From Pseudomonadota bacterium (GTDB lineage Bacteria > Pseudomonadota > Gammaproteobacteria > Burkholderiales > Burkholderiaceae_C): DNA of 64,000 bases. Shown one piece after another: positions 25,399 to 32,597 of the stretch. The notes under the pieces were generated by a model. The model was not told the DNA's origin, ran no database searches, and was given only the letters and a program-made list of their open reading frames with translations. Made by a program: the position numbers and the translations under genes. The DNA is taken from NCBI GenBank assembly GCA_029780695.1, contig JAKOYD010000107.1, positions 104,851 to 168,850 of the forward strand. Direction: 5' to 3'. Within the stretch, counting starts at the first letter, position 1, and the number at the start of each line of letters is the position of its first letter.

Positions 25399-26772
25399 AT
25401 GAACACGTCCACAGAGCTTCCCGCCGCCCAACTCGCCGCCTTTGCCGCCGGCCTGCGCTTTGACGCCATTCCGGCGCCCGTGGTGCGCTTTGCCGAGAAC
25501 CTGCTGGTCGACTGGTTCGGCTCCGCCGTGGCCGGTCACGGCTCGCGCCCGGTCGAGACGATGGCGCGCTTCGCCCAAGGCATGGGGCCCGCCCAGGGCC
25601 CCAGCGAAGTCATCGTCAGCCGCCAGAGCAGCAGCCCGTACCTGGCCGCCATGGCCAACGCCGCCGCCAGCCACGTGGCCGAGCAGGACGACGTGCACAA
25701 CGGCTCGGTGTTTCACCCGGCGACGGTGGTGTTTCCGCCCGCCGTGGCCGTGGCGCAGGCCGTGGGGGCGAGCGGCCAGCAGCTCATCGCCGCCAGCGTG
25801 GCGGGCTACGAGGTGGGCATCCGCGTGGGCGAATTTCTGGGCCGCTCGCACTACAAGGTGTTCCACACCACCGGCACGGCGGGCACGCTGGCGGCCGCCG
25901 CGGCGGTGGGCAACCTGCTCGGGTTGAACGCCGGGCAGATGCAGCACGCCTTTGGCTCTGCCGGCACGCAGTCGGCGGGCTTGTGGGAATTTCTGCGCAC
26001 CGCCGCCGACAGCAAGCAGTTGCACACCGCGCACGCGGCGGGCGCGGGCCTGATGGCCGCATACCTGGCGCAAGACGGCTTTACCGGCGCGGCCGACATT
26101 TTCAGCGGCCCGCAGGGCATGGCGGCGGGCATGAGCCGCGACGCCGACCCAGCCCGCCTGATCGACGGTTTGGGCAACCGCTGGGCCACGGCCGAGACCT
26201 CCTTCAAATGGCACGCCAGCTGCCGGCACACGCACCCCGCCGCCGATGCGCTGCTGGCGGTGATGCAGGCGCACGGTCTGCAGGCCGGCGACATGGCGCA
26301 GGTCGTCACCCACGTGCACCAGGGCGCCATCGACGTGCTGGGGCCGGTCGTTCACCCGGCCACCGTGCACCAGTCCAAATTCAGCATGGGCACCGTGCTG
26401 GCGCTGGCGGCGCAGCACGGCCATGCGGGGCTGACCGAATTCGACGCCGGCTTTCAAAGCGCCGCCACGCAGGCGCTGCGCGGCAAGGTGACGATGGTGC
26501 TGGACGAAGAGGTCGACACCGCCTACCCGCGCCGCTGGATCGGCAAGGTGACGGTGACCACCACCGATGGCCGCACGCTGCACGGGCGCGTCGATGAACC
26601 CAAGGGCGACCCCGGCAACACCTTGACCCGCGACGAGATCACCGCCAAGGCGCTGCGCCTGGCCGCGTGGAGCGGCGGCGCGAGCCCCGCCGAAATGCAG
26701 CGCGCGGTCGATGCGCTGTGGCAGGTGGCCCACTGGCCGCGCGTGGGGCGGCTGCTGGAGTCGAAGGCATGA
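25399..26772 (+). CDS. MmgE/PrpD family protein
   Basis: 457 aa; the family includes 2-methylcitrate dehydratase (PrpD) and cis-aconitate decarboxylase. Seen: LLVDWFGSAVAGHGSRPVETM, NAAASHVAEQDDVHNGSVFHPATVVFPPAVAVAQ, KVFHTTGTAGTLAAAAAVGNLLGL, FKWHASCRHTHPAADALL and the C-terminal domain with TTDGRTLHGRVDEPKGDP. A homologue sits in the P. aeruginosa itaconate locus without a settled role. It may isomerise or dehydrate a C5/C6 acid feeding the pathway. No methylcitrate synthase or PrpB is nearby, so a propionate role is unlikely. Confidence 0.85.
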   Translation: MNTSTELPAAQLAAFAAGLRFDAIPAPVVRFAENLLVDWFGSAVAGHGSRPVETMARFAQGMGPAQGPSEVIVSRQSSSPYLAAMANAAASHVAEQDDVHNGSVFHPATVVFPPAVAVAQAVGASGQQLIAASVAGYEVGIRVGEFLGRSHYKVFHTTGTAGTLAAAAAVGNLLGLNAGQMQHAFGSAGTQSAGLWEFLRTAADSKQLHTAHAAGAGLMAAYLAQDGFTGAADIFSGPQGMAAGMSRDADPARLIDGLGNRWATAETSFKWHASCRHTHPAADALLAVMQAHGLQAGDMAQVVTHVHQGAIDVLGPVVHPATVHQSKFSMGTVLALAAQHGHAGLTEFDAGFQSAATQALRGKVTMVLDEEVDTAYPRRWIGKVTVTTTDGRTLHGRVDEPKGDPGNTLTRDEITAKALRLAAWSGGASPAEMQRAVDALWQVAHWPRVGRLLESKA

Positions 26773-26782
26773 GCCGCGCCAC

Positions 26783-26905
26783 CGGGCTTTTCTCCTTCCC
26801 CCGCTGGGGGAAGGCCGGGATGGGGGTCGCGCGGCTGCCAGGGCCACGGGCTTGCCCCCACCCCAACCCTTCCCCAGCGGGGGAGGGGGCGAAGATGGGG
26901 CGCCG
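26783..26905. repeat. Intergenic inverted repeat between mmgE/prpD and the lyase gene
   Basis: Left arm ccttcccccgctgggggaagg followed by ccgggatggggg; right arm cccccaccccaacccttccc followed by cagcgggggaggggg. It is inverted and itself made of G/C-run hairpins, without a gene. The lyase ATG at 26909 follows directly, so its ribosome site lies in the repeat (gggggcgaagatggggc). Confidence 0.7.
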
Positions 26906-26908
26906 CAC

Positions 26909-27781
26909 ATGAATCCGTCGTCTGCCGTCGCCTTTCTCTTCGTCCCCGGCAACCGTCCCGAGCGCCTGGCCAAGGCGCTGGCCAGCGGCGCGGGCGCCGT
27001 GATCGTCGATTGGGAGGACGCCGTGGCGCCGCCCGACAAGGCCGCCGCGCGTGCCCTGCTGGCGCAGGCCTTGTCCAGCGTGCCCGCTGCCGACCGCGCG
27101 CGCCTGCTGCTGCGCATCAACGCCGCCGGCACGCCTTGGCACGCCGATGACGTTGCCGCCTTGCCCCCATTTGCCGCGCAGGGCCTGAAAGCCGTTGTCG
27201 TGCCCAAGGCCGAAAGCGCCGCCGCACTCGCGCCGGTGGCCGCCGCGCTGGGCGCGGGCGGTGCGTTGCTGCCGTTGATCGAATCCGCCGCCGGGCTGGA
27301 GGCCGTGCGCCAGATCGCCGCCGCGCCCCAAGTGGCGCGCCTGCTGTTCGGCCACCTCGACTTTCAGGCCGACCTGGGGCTGGCCTGCGGCCCGGACGAG
27401 GCCGAGCTGATGCCCGTGCGCCTGCAAATCGTGCTGGCCTCGCGCCTGGCCGGCCTGGCGCCGCCGGTGGACGGCGTGACCACCGACACGCAGGACAGGG
27501 CGCTGGTGCAGGCCCACGCCGCACGCGCGTTGCGCGGCGGCTTTGGCGGCAAGCTGTGCATTCACCCGGCGCAGGTGGCGGCCGTGCATGCGGCCTTTGC
27601 GCCATCGCCCGCGCAGATCGACTGGGCGCGCCGCGTGGTCGACGGCTTCGACGCCGCGCAGGGCGGCGTGTTCAGTATCGACGGCCGCATGGTCGATGCG
27701 CCCGTGGTGCAACTGGCGCGGCAAACGCTGCGGCGCGCCGCGCCCGCGGGCGTGACGCAAGTCACGGCAGACAAGGGTTAA
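26909..27781 (+). CDS. ccl: HpcH/HpaI aldolase/CitE-family CoA-ester lyase ((S)-citramalyl-CoA lyase-like)
   Basis: 290 aa TIM-barrel lyase. Motifs: FLFVPGNRPERLAKALASGAGAVIVDWEDAV (nucleotide/CoA side with the metal-binding Glu-Asp pair), LLLRINAAGT, VVVPKAESAAAL, LLPLIESAAGLEAV (substrate Glu), LLFGHLDFQADLGL (metal Asp) and GGKLCIHPAQVAAV. In itaconate degradation Ccl cleaves (S)-citramalyl-CoA to acetyl-CoA and pyruvate, the last step. The frame is open upstream but homologous sequence starts at MNPSSAVAFLFVPGNR. The W in VIVDWEDAV is common in this subgroup. Confidence 0.84.
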   Translation: MNPSSAVAFLFVPGNRPERLAKALASGAGAVIVDWEDAVAPPDKAAARALLAQALSSVPAADRARLLLRINAAGTPWHADDVAALPPFAAQGLKAVVVPKAESAAALAPVAAALGAGGALLPLIESAAGLEAVRQIAAAPQVARLLFGHLDFQADLGLACGPDEAELMPVRLQIVLASRLAGLAPPVDGVTTDTQDRALVQAHAARALRGGFGGKLCIHPAQVAAVHAAFAPSPAQIDWARRVVDGFDAAQGGVFSIDGRMVDAPVVQLARQTLRRAAPAGVTQVTADKG

Positions 27782-27877
27782 CCACCAGCAACTTCAAGGC
27801 CGCACCAGGATTCCCTGCAAGGCAGGCGCGCCGCCGCGCGCCACGGTGTCAAGTTTTTTTCAAAGGAGACAGAGCAA

Positions 27878-28867
27878 ATGACCGTTCGATTCAAGCATTG
27901 GCTGGTGGCCGCCGCGGGCGCGGCCAGCCTGGTGGCCACGGGCGCCGCGCTGGCGCAGGCGGCCTTTCCGAGCAAACCGGTCACCGTGGTGGTGCCGTTC
28001 TCGGCCGGTGGCCCGACCGACGTGGTGGCGCGCCTGATCGCCGTGCCCATGGGCAAGGCACTGGGGCAGACGGTGATCGTCGACAACGCCCTGGGCGCCG
28101 GCGGCACCATTGCCGCCGCCAAGGTGGCGCGCGCCGCGCCGGACGGCTACACCATCTTTTTGCACCACATGGGTATGTCGACCGCGCCCGCGCTGTACCG
28201 CAAGCTCAGCTTCGATCCGCTGAAGGACTTCGAATACATCGGCCAGGTGGTCGACGTGCCCATGACCCTGCTGGCGCGCAAGGACTTTCCGGCCAAGGAC
28301 TTCAAGGAACTGCTGGCCCACGTCAAGGCCAACGGCAACAAGGTCACGCTGGCCAACGCCGGCCTGGGCGCGGTGTCGCACCTGTGCGGCCTGCTGTTCA
28401 TGAGCCAGGTGGGGGTTGAACTGACCACGGTGCCCTACAAGGGCACTGGCCCGGCCATGAACGATTTGCTGGGCGGCCAGGTCGACCTGCTGTGCGACCA
28501 GACCACGCAGACCGTGCCCTTCATCAAGGATGGGCGCATCAAGGTGTATGGCGTGACCACGCACAACCGCCTGGCCTCGTTGCCCAACGTGCCGACGCTG
28601 GATGAGCAGGGCCTGAAGGGCTTCGAGGTCAAGGTGTGGCACGGCATGTACGCGCCCAAGGGCACGCCCAAGGAAGTGATCGACAAGCTGAACGCGGCGC
28701 TGAAAACCGCCATGGCCGACCCGGCGGTGGTCAAGCGGCTGGGCGAACTCAGCTCCGACATCCCCAGCGCCGACAAGATGTCGCCCGAGGGCCTGAAGTC
28801 GCACCTGACGGCCGAGATCGCCAAGTGGGGCCCGGTGATCAAGAAGGCGGGGATTTACGCCGATTGA
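27878..28867 (+). CDS. Bug/TctC-family periplasmic solute-binding protein of the itaconate-like cluster
   Basis: 329 aa; the ATG at 27878 follows aaggagac with good spacing. The Sec signal peptide ends ALAQA. Bug signatures: KPVTVVVPFSAGGPTDVVARLI, NALGAGGTIAAAKVARAAPDGYT, VPYKGTGPAMNDLLGGQVDLLCD and VWHGMYAPKGTPKEVIDKL. Last gene of the cluster, so the ligand is probably a C5-dicarboxylate such as itaconate, mesaconate or methylsuccinate (inference). No TctAB genes are present, as is common for Bug proteins in this order. Confidence 0.9.
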   Translation: MTVRFKHWLVAAAGAASLVATGAALAQAAFPSKPVTVVVPFSAGGPTDVVARLIAVPMGKALGQTVIVDNALGAGGTIAAAKVARAAPDGYTIFLHHMGMSTAPALYRKLSFDPLKDFEYIGQVVDVPMTLLARKDFPAKDFKELLAHVKANGNKVTLANAGLGAVSHLCGLLFMSQVGVELTTVPYKGTGPAMNDLLGGQVDLLCDQTTQTVPFIKDGRIKVYGVTTHNRLASLPNVPTLDEQGLKGFEVKVWHGMYAPKGTPKEVIDKLNAALKTAMADPAVVKRLGELSSDIPSADKMSPEGLKSHLTAEIAKWGPVIKKAGIYAD

Positions 28868-28875
28868 GGGCTGAA

Positions 28876-28932
28876 ACTGTCGCTGGCGCTTGATGGCAGG
28901 GTGCAGACAGCTATCATAACGATAGCTTTCAA
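28876..28932 (-). repeat. AT-headed repeat (family A), inverted copy
   Basis: The segment ctggcgcttgatggcaggg followed by tgcagacagctatcataacgatagc lies downstream of the Bug gene, tail first and head last. The remaining spacer of about 180 bp to pepP is GC-rich with nothing I can identify. Confidence 0.7.
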
Positions 28933-29116
28933 TGCGCCGATGGATTGGCGCCCCGCGCCAGCGCCGCGTGCGCGGCACCGTGCCGACGCGGCGTTGCCGC
29001 ATCACGGCGGGCGGCGGCGTTGCCCACGCACGGCTGGCCATGTGCCGGGCCAACGGTGGCCAAGCCAAGCGTCCGCCCCGTGGCAGCACCGGGCGCGCCA
29101 TGCCATGATTGCGCGC

Positions 29117-30508
29117 ATGCAGCATCCGCACACCCCTTACGCCGCCCGGCGTGCCCGCGTCGCCGCCCAGCTGGGCGAGGGCGGCATCGCCATCGTGCCC
29201 ACCGCGCCCGCGCAGGCGCGCAACCGCGACAGCGAGTTTCTTTACCGGCACGACAGCTACTTCTATTACCTGAGCGGCTTTACCGAGCCGCACGCCTGGC
29301 TGGTGCTGACGGCCAACGGCCATGCCACGCTGTTCTGCCAGCCCAAGGATCTGGAGCGCGAGATCTGGGACGGCATCCGCCTGGGGCCCGACGCGGCACC
29401 CGCCGCGCTGGGCGTGGACGAGGCCTACCCCGTGGCCGAACTCGACACGCGCCTGCCGCGCCTGCTGGAAAACCGCCGCACCGTGTGGTATCCGTTTGCC
29501 ACGCACCACGGGCTGGCCGCGCGCGTCGAAGGCTGGCTGAATTCGGTGCGCGCGCGCGCGCGCTACGGCGCGCTGGCGCCCGAGGCGCAGCGCGATTTGT
29601 GCACCGTGCTGGACGAAATGCGCCTGATCAAGGACGCGCACGAGCTGGACGTCATGCGCCGCGCCGCGCGCATCAGCGCCGGCGCCCACGTGCGCGCCAT
29701 GCAGCGCTCGGCCGCCATGCTGCGCGCCGGGCTGGACGTGCGCGAATACCACCTCGACGCCGAGCTGCTGCACGAATTCCGCCAGCACGGCTCGCAATCG
29801 CCGGCCTACGGCAGCATCGTCGCCGCTGGCGCCAACGCCTGCGTGCTGCACTACCGCGCCGACGCCGCGCCCATTAGCGACGGCGAACTGGTGCTGATCG
29901 ACGCCGGCTGCGAGCTGGACGGCTATGCCAGCGACATCACGCGCACCTTTCCCGCCAACGGGCGCTTCACCGGCCCGCAGCGCGCGCTGTACGACTTGGT
30001 GCTGGCCAGCCAGCAGGCGGCCGTGGATGCGACAAAACCTGGAGCGCGCTTCACCGACCCGCACGAAGCCACGGTCAAGGTGCTGACGCAAGGCATGCTC
30101 GACCTGGGGTTGATCGACAAAGGCCAGCACGGCACGCTCGACGACGCCATCGCCCACCGCGCCTACTTTGCCCACTACATGCACCGCACCGGCCACTGGC
30201 TGGGCATGGACGTGCACGACGTCGGCAGCTATGTCGAGCCGGGCGAGGTCGGCCAGGCGAGCGAGCGGCGCGACCCGCTGTCGGGCGAGCTGATCCAGGA
30301 CCGGCCCAGCCGCATATTGCGCCCCGGCATGGTGCTGACCATTGAGCCAGGCCTGTACGTGCGCCCGTCCGAGGGCATCCCCAGGGAGTTCTGGAACATC
30401 GGCATCCGCATCGAGGACGACGCCATCGTCAGCGACCGTGGCTGCGAGCTGATCACGCGCGACGTGCCCGTGGAAGCCGACGCCATCGAGGCGCTGATGC
30501 GCGGCTGA
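29117..30508 (+). CDS. pepP: Xaa-Pro aminopeptidase PepP
   Basis: Dimanganese aminopeptidase that removes an N-terminal residue preceding proline. Start taken as the ATG at 29117 (MQHPHTPYAARRARVAAQL); an ATG 12 bp upstream is equally possible. 463 aa. The N-terminal creatinase-like domain (RNRDSEFLYRHDSYFYYLSGF) is followed by the pita-bread domain with the metal ligands: LIDAGCELDGYASDITRTFP (two Asp), RTGHWLGMDVHDVG (His), MVLTIEPGLYV (Glu) and GIRIEDDAIV (Glu). All five are present. Stands alone between two unrelated units. Confidence 0.95.
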   Translation: MQHPHTPYAARRARVAAQLGEGGIAIVPTAPAQARNRDSEFLYRHDSYFYYLSGFTEPHAWLVLTANGHATLFCQPKDLEREIWDGIRLGPDAAPAALGVDEAYPVAELDTRLPRLLENRRTVWYPFATHHGLAARVEGWLNSVRARARYGALAPEAQRDLCTVLDEMRLIKDAHELDVMRRAARISAGAHVRAMQRSAAMLRAGLDVREYHLDAELLHEFRQHGSQSPAYGSIVAAGANACVLHYRADAAPISDGELVLIDAGCELDGYASDITRTFPANGRFTGPQRALYDLVLASQQAAVDATKPGARFTDPHEATVKVLTQGMLDLGLIDKGQHGTLDDAIAHRAYFAHYMHRTGHWLGMDVHDVGSYVEPGEVGQASERRDPLSGELIQDRPSRILRPGMVLTIEPGLYVRPSEGIPREFWNIGIRIEDDAIVSDRGCELITRDVPVEADAIEALMRG

Positions 30509-30564
30509 CGCATGGGGTCGGGCCGGCGCGCCCGTCGCGCGGCCTCCTCCTTGATGGCCATCAA

Positions 30565-30582
30565 CATACGCAGCCACGTATG
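30565..30582. promoter_or_regulatory. Possible operator: catacg-N6-cgtatg inverted repeat
   Basis: A six-base perfect inverted repeat sits about 30 bp upstream of the cytochrome c start codon. Its right half is part of tatgct, which could be a -10 box. It may bind a regulator of the cytochrome gene; it is short enough to be chance. Confidence 0.3.
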
Positions 30583-30613
30583 CTAGGCGTGTCGTGTTGT
30601 CTTTGAGGTTCAG

Positions 30614-31642
30614 ATGTCGTTCACTCACCCTGTCATGTCATGGACTGCCGCTGCCGCCGTGCTGCTGGGCGCAGGGCCGCTATCCAGCATGGCGCAAGAG
30701 CCGGCTGCCACCGTCAAGCTGGCCGGCCGCGCCGTGCCCGAGATCGAGAAAATGCCGGCCGGCCCACAGCGCGACCTGGTGCAGTATGGCCACGATCTGA
30801 CGGTGCGCACCTTCGCCCTTATCGGCCCTGAAGTGAAGAACGTCCGCATGCGCTACGCCGGCAACAACCTGGCGTGCGCGTCGTGCCACCAGCAGGCCGC
30901 CAACAAGCCGTTCGCCATGCCGTGGTCGGGTGTCACCGCCACCTTCCCGCAGTACCGCGCGCGCGAAGACGATGTCAGCACGGTGGAGGAACGCGTCAAT
31001 GGCTGCATGGAACGCAGCATGAACGGCAAGGCGCTACCGTTCGACTCGCGCGAGATGAAGGCCTTTGTGGCCTATGCGGCGTTCCTTTCGCAAGGCATTC
31101 CCGTGGGCGCCAACGTCGACGGCGCCGGCATGATGGCCAGCAAAATGCCCAACCGCCGCGCCAGCCCCGAGGCGGGCGCCCAGGTCTACGCCGCCAAGTG
31201 CGCCGTCTGCCATGGCCCCGACGGCCAGGGCCAGCGCGTCGGCCAACCGGGCGACGCACAGGGCTATACCTTTCCGCCCCTGTGGGGCAAGGACACCTTC
31301 AACAACGGCGCCGGCATGAATCGACTGATCATGGCCACGCGCTTCGTCAAGCACAACATGCCGCTGGGCGCCAGCTTCGACGCCACGCAACTGAGCGACG
31401 ACGAGGCCTATGACGTGGCGGCGTTCATGCTGTCCAAGCCGCGCCCGGTCAAGGCCCATCTGGAGCGCGACTTCCCCGCGCGCTGGAATAAACCGGTCGA
31501 TTCGGCCTTCCCGCCCTACATGCTGGGCGCGCCGGCCGACCAGCACCGCTTCGGGCCTTTTCCGCCTCTGGTCGAAAAGCAGAAACAGATAGCCGATGAG
31601 ATCAAGGCCAAGGCAGCCGCCGAGCGCGCCCGCGCCCGGTAA
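30614..31642 (+). CDS. tsdA: Dihaem c-type cytochrome, thiosulfate dehydrogenase TsdA-like
   Basis: Periplasmic, 342 aa, signal peptide ending SSMAQ. Two haem c sites: CASCH at 88-92 and CAVCH at 196-200. Between them is NGCMERSMNGKALP (Cys131), matching the region of TsdA in which a Cys ligates the catalytic haem. TsdA oxidises thiosulfate to tetrathionate or works in reverse. No sox genes or TsdB partner are adjacent, and the next gene encodes a MOSC protein. Another dihaem cytochrome is possible; the Cys-containing motif is the main support for TsdA. Confidence 0.72.
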   Translation: MSFTHPVMSWTAAAAVLLGAGPLSSMAQEPAATVKLAGRAVPEIEKMPAGPQRDLVQYGHDLTVRTFALIGPEVKNVRMRYAGNNLACASCHQQAANKPFAMPWSGVTATFPQYRAREDDVSTVEERVNGCMERSMNGKALPFDSREMKAFVAYAAFLSQGIPVGANVDGAGMMASKMPNRRASPEAGAQVYAAKCAVCHGPDGQGQRVGQPGDAQGYTFPPLWGKDTFNNGAGMNRLIMATRFVKHNMPLGASFDATQLSDDEAYDVAAFMLSKPRPVKAHLERDFPARWNKPVDSAFPPYMLGAPADQHRFGPFPPLVEKQKQIADEIKAKAAAERARAR

Positions 31643-31690
31643 TCGCGCTGCCGTGGCGCGCGCGGCGGCGGCGCTGCGCTATCGTCGCGC

Positions 31691-32296
31691 ATGGTCCTGA
31701 ACGAATCGCCGCCGCGCATCCGCTCCGTCAACCGCGCGCTGGCCGCGCCGCTGCGCCTGCCGGGCGGGCGCAGCGTCCTCAGCGGCATCGGCAAGCGGCC
31801 GGTGGCGGGCCCTGTGGCGGTGGGCAAGCTGGGGCTGCAGGGCGACGAGCAGGCCGACCTGAACGTCCACGGCGGCTTGCACAAAGCGGTCTACGCCTAC
31901 CCGGCCGAACACTACGCCGCCTGGCACGCGCAGCGCCGGGCGCACGGCGTGAGCCTGTTCGACGAAGCGCTGCCGCCCGGCTTTCTGGGCGAGAACCTGA
32001 CCATCGAGGGCCTGCTCGAAACCGAGGTGTGGGTGGGCGACACGCTGCGCTTTGACGGGTCGGCCTGCGTGCTGCGCGTGACCGCCCCGCGCGAGCCCTG
32101 CGGCAAGTTCATCGCCGTGATGGGCTATGCCGAAGCCGCCCGCCAGATGGTGCGCGAGGCGCGCTGCGGCTGGTACCTGGCCGTGGACGAGCCCGGCGAG
32201 CTGGCACCGGGCATGGCCATGACCCTGCAGCCCGGGCGCCGCGCGCTGTCTATTCTTGACGCCATTCGCGCCAAGTGGGCGCGGCACCGCCATTGA
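31691..32296 (+). CDS. MOSC-domain protein (YiiM-like)
   Basis: 201 aa single-domain MOSC protein. YiiM of E. coli is a molybdenum-enzyme reductase that reduces N-hydroxylated base analogues. Seen: DLNVHGGLHKAVYAYPAEHYAAW, the first conserved block, FLGENLTIEGLLE, and the cysteine block TAPREPCGKF with the Cys expected to coordinate the molybdenum cofactor. The helical C-terminal part (ARQMVREARCGWYL) fits YiiM rather than YcbX. It follows the cytochrome gene by 48 bp and may be cotranscribed. Confidence 0.87.
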   Translation: MVLNESPPRIRSVNRALAAPLRLPGGRSVLSGIGKRPVAGPVAVGKLGLQGDEQADLNVHGGLHKAVYAYPAEHYAAWHAQRRAHGVSLFDEALPPGFLGENLTIEGLLETEVWVGDTLRFDGSACVLRVTAPREPCGKFIAVMGYAEAARQMVREARCGWYLAVDEPGELAPGMAMTLQPGRRALSILDAIRAKWARHRH

Positions 32297-32597
32297 ACCT
32301 CATCGGTGGCGGGCGTGCGACGCTCCGCACAGGACAGCCTTGCCGCGCACGCGCCGGCTTGCGCAACCCGGTCTCATCGGCCGATGGCTCGGCATGGATG
32401 GACTGGCAGTGGTTGTGGGTGTGACTGAGATATGACAATAAATATCAGTTAAAAGTTTTCTATTTCTCTTATCTTCGGGCAAATTTTGGTCTGGCGCCAC
32501 ACATTCCGGCAGAAAACCTACATTTCGACACGTTATCGGGACGCCTGAATTAGACTGTCTGCATAAAACCTTGTGCAGCTATTCAGGGAGTCCGAGG
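32297..32597. promoter_or_regulatory. AT-rich 5' region of the DUF11 surface-protein gene
   Basis: 300 bp without a gene. The stretch 32428-32560 is much richer in A/T than the surroundings (aataaatatcagttaaaag, attagactgtctgcataaaa) and is the likely promoter region. A ribosome site (agggag/gagg) precedes the ATG at 32598. I could not settle on a single -35/-10 pair. Confidence 0.4.

Noticed and set aside
25399..26772. PrpD of a methylcitrate (propionate) pathway
   Set aside because: No prpB, prpC or acnD nearby; the surrounding genes are those of a C5-dicarboxylate-CoA pathway.
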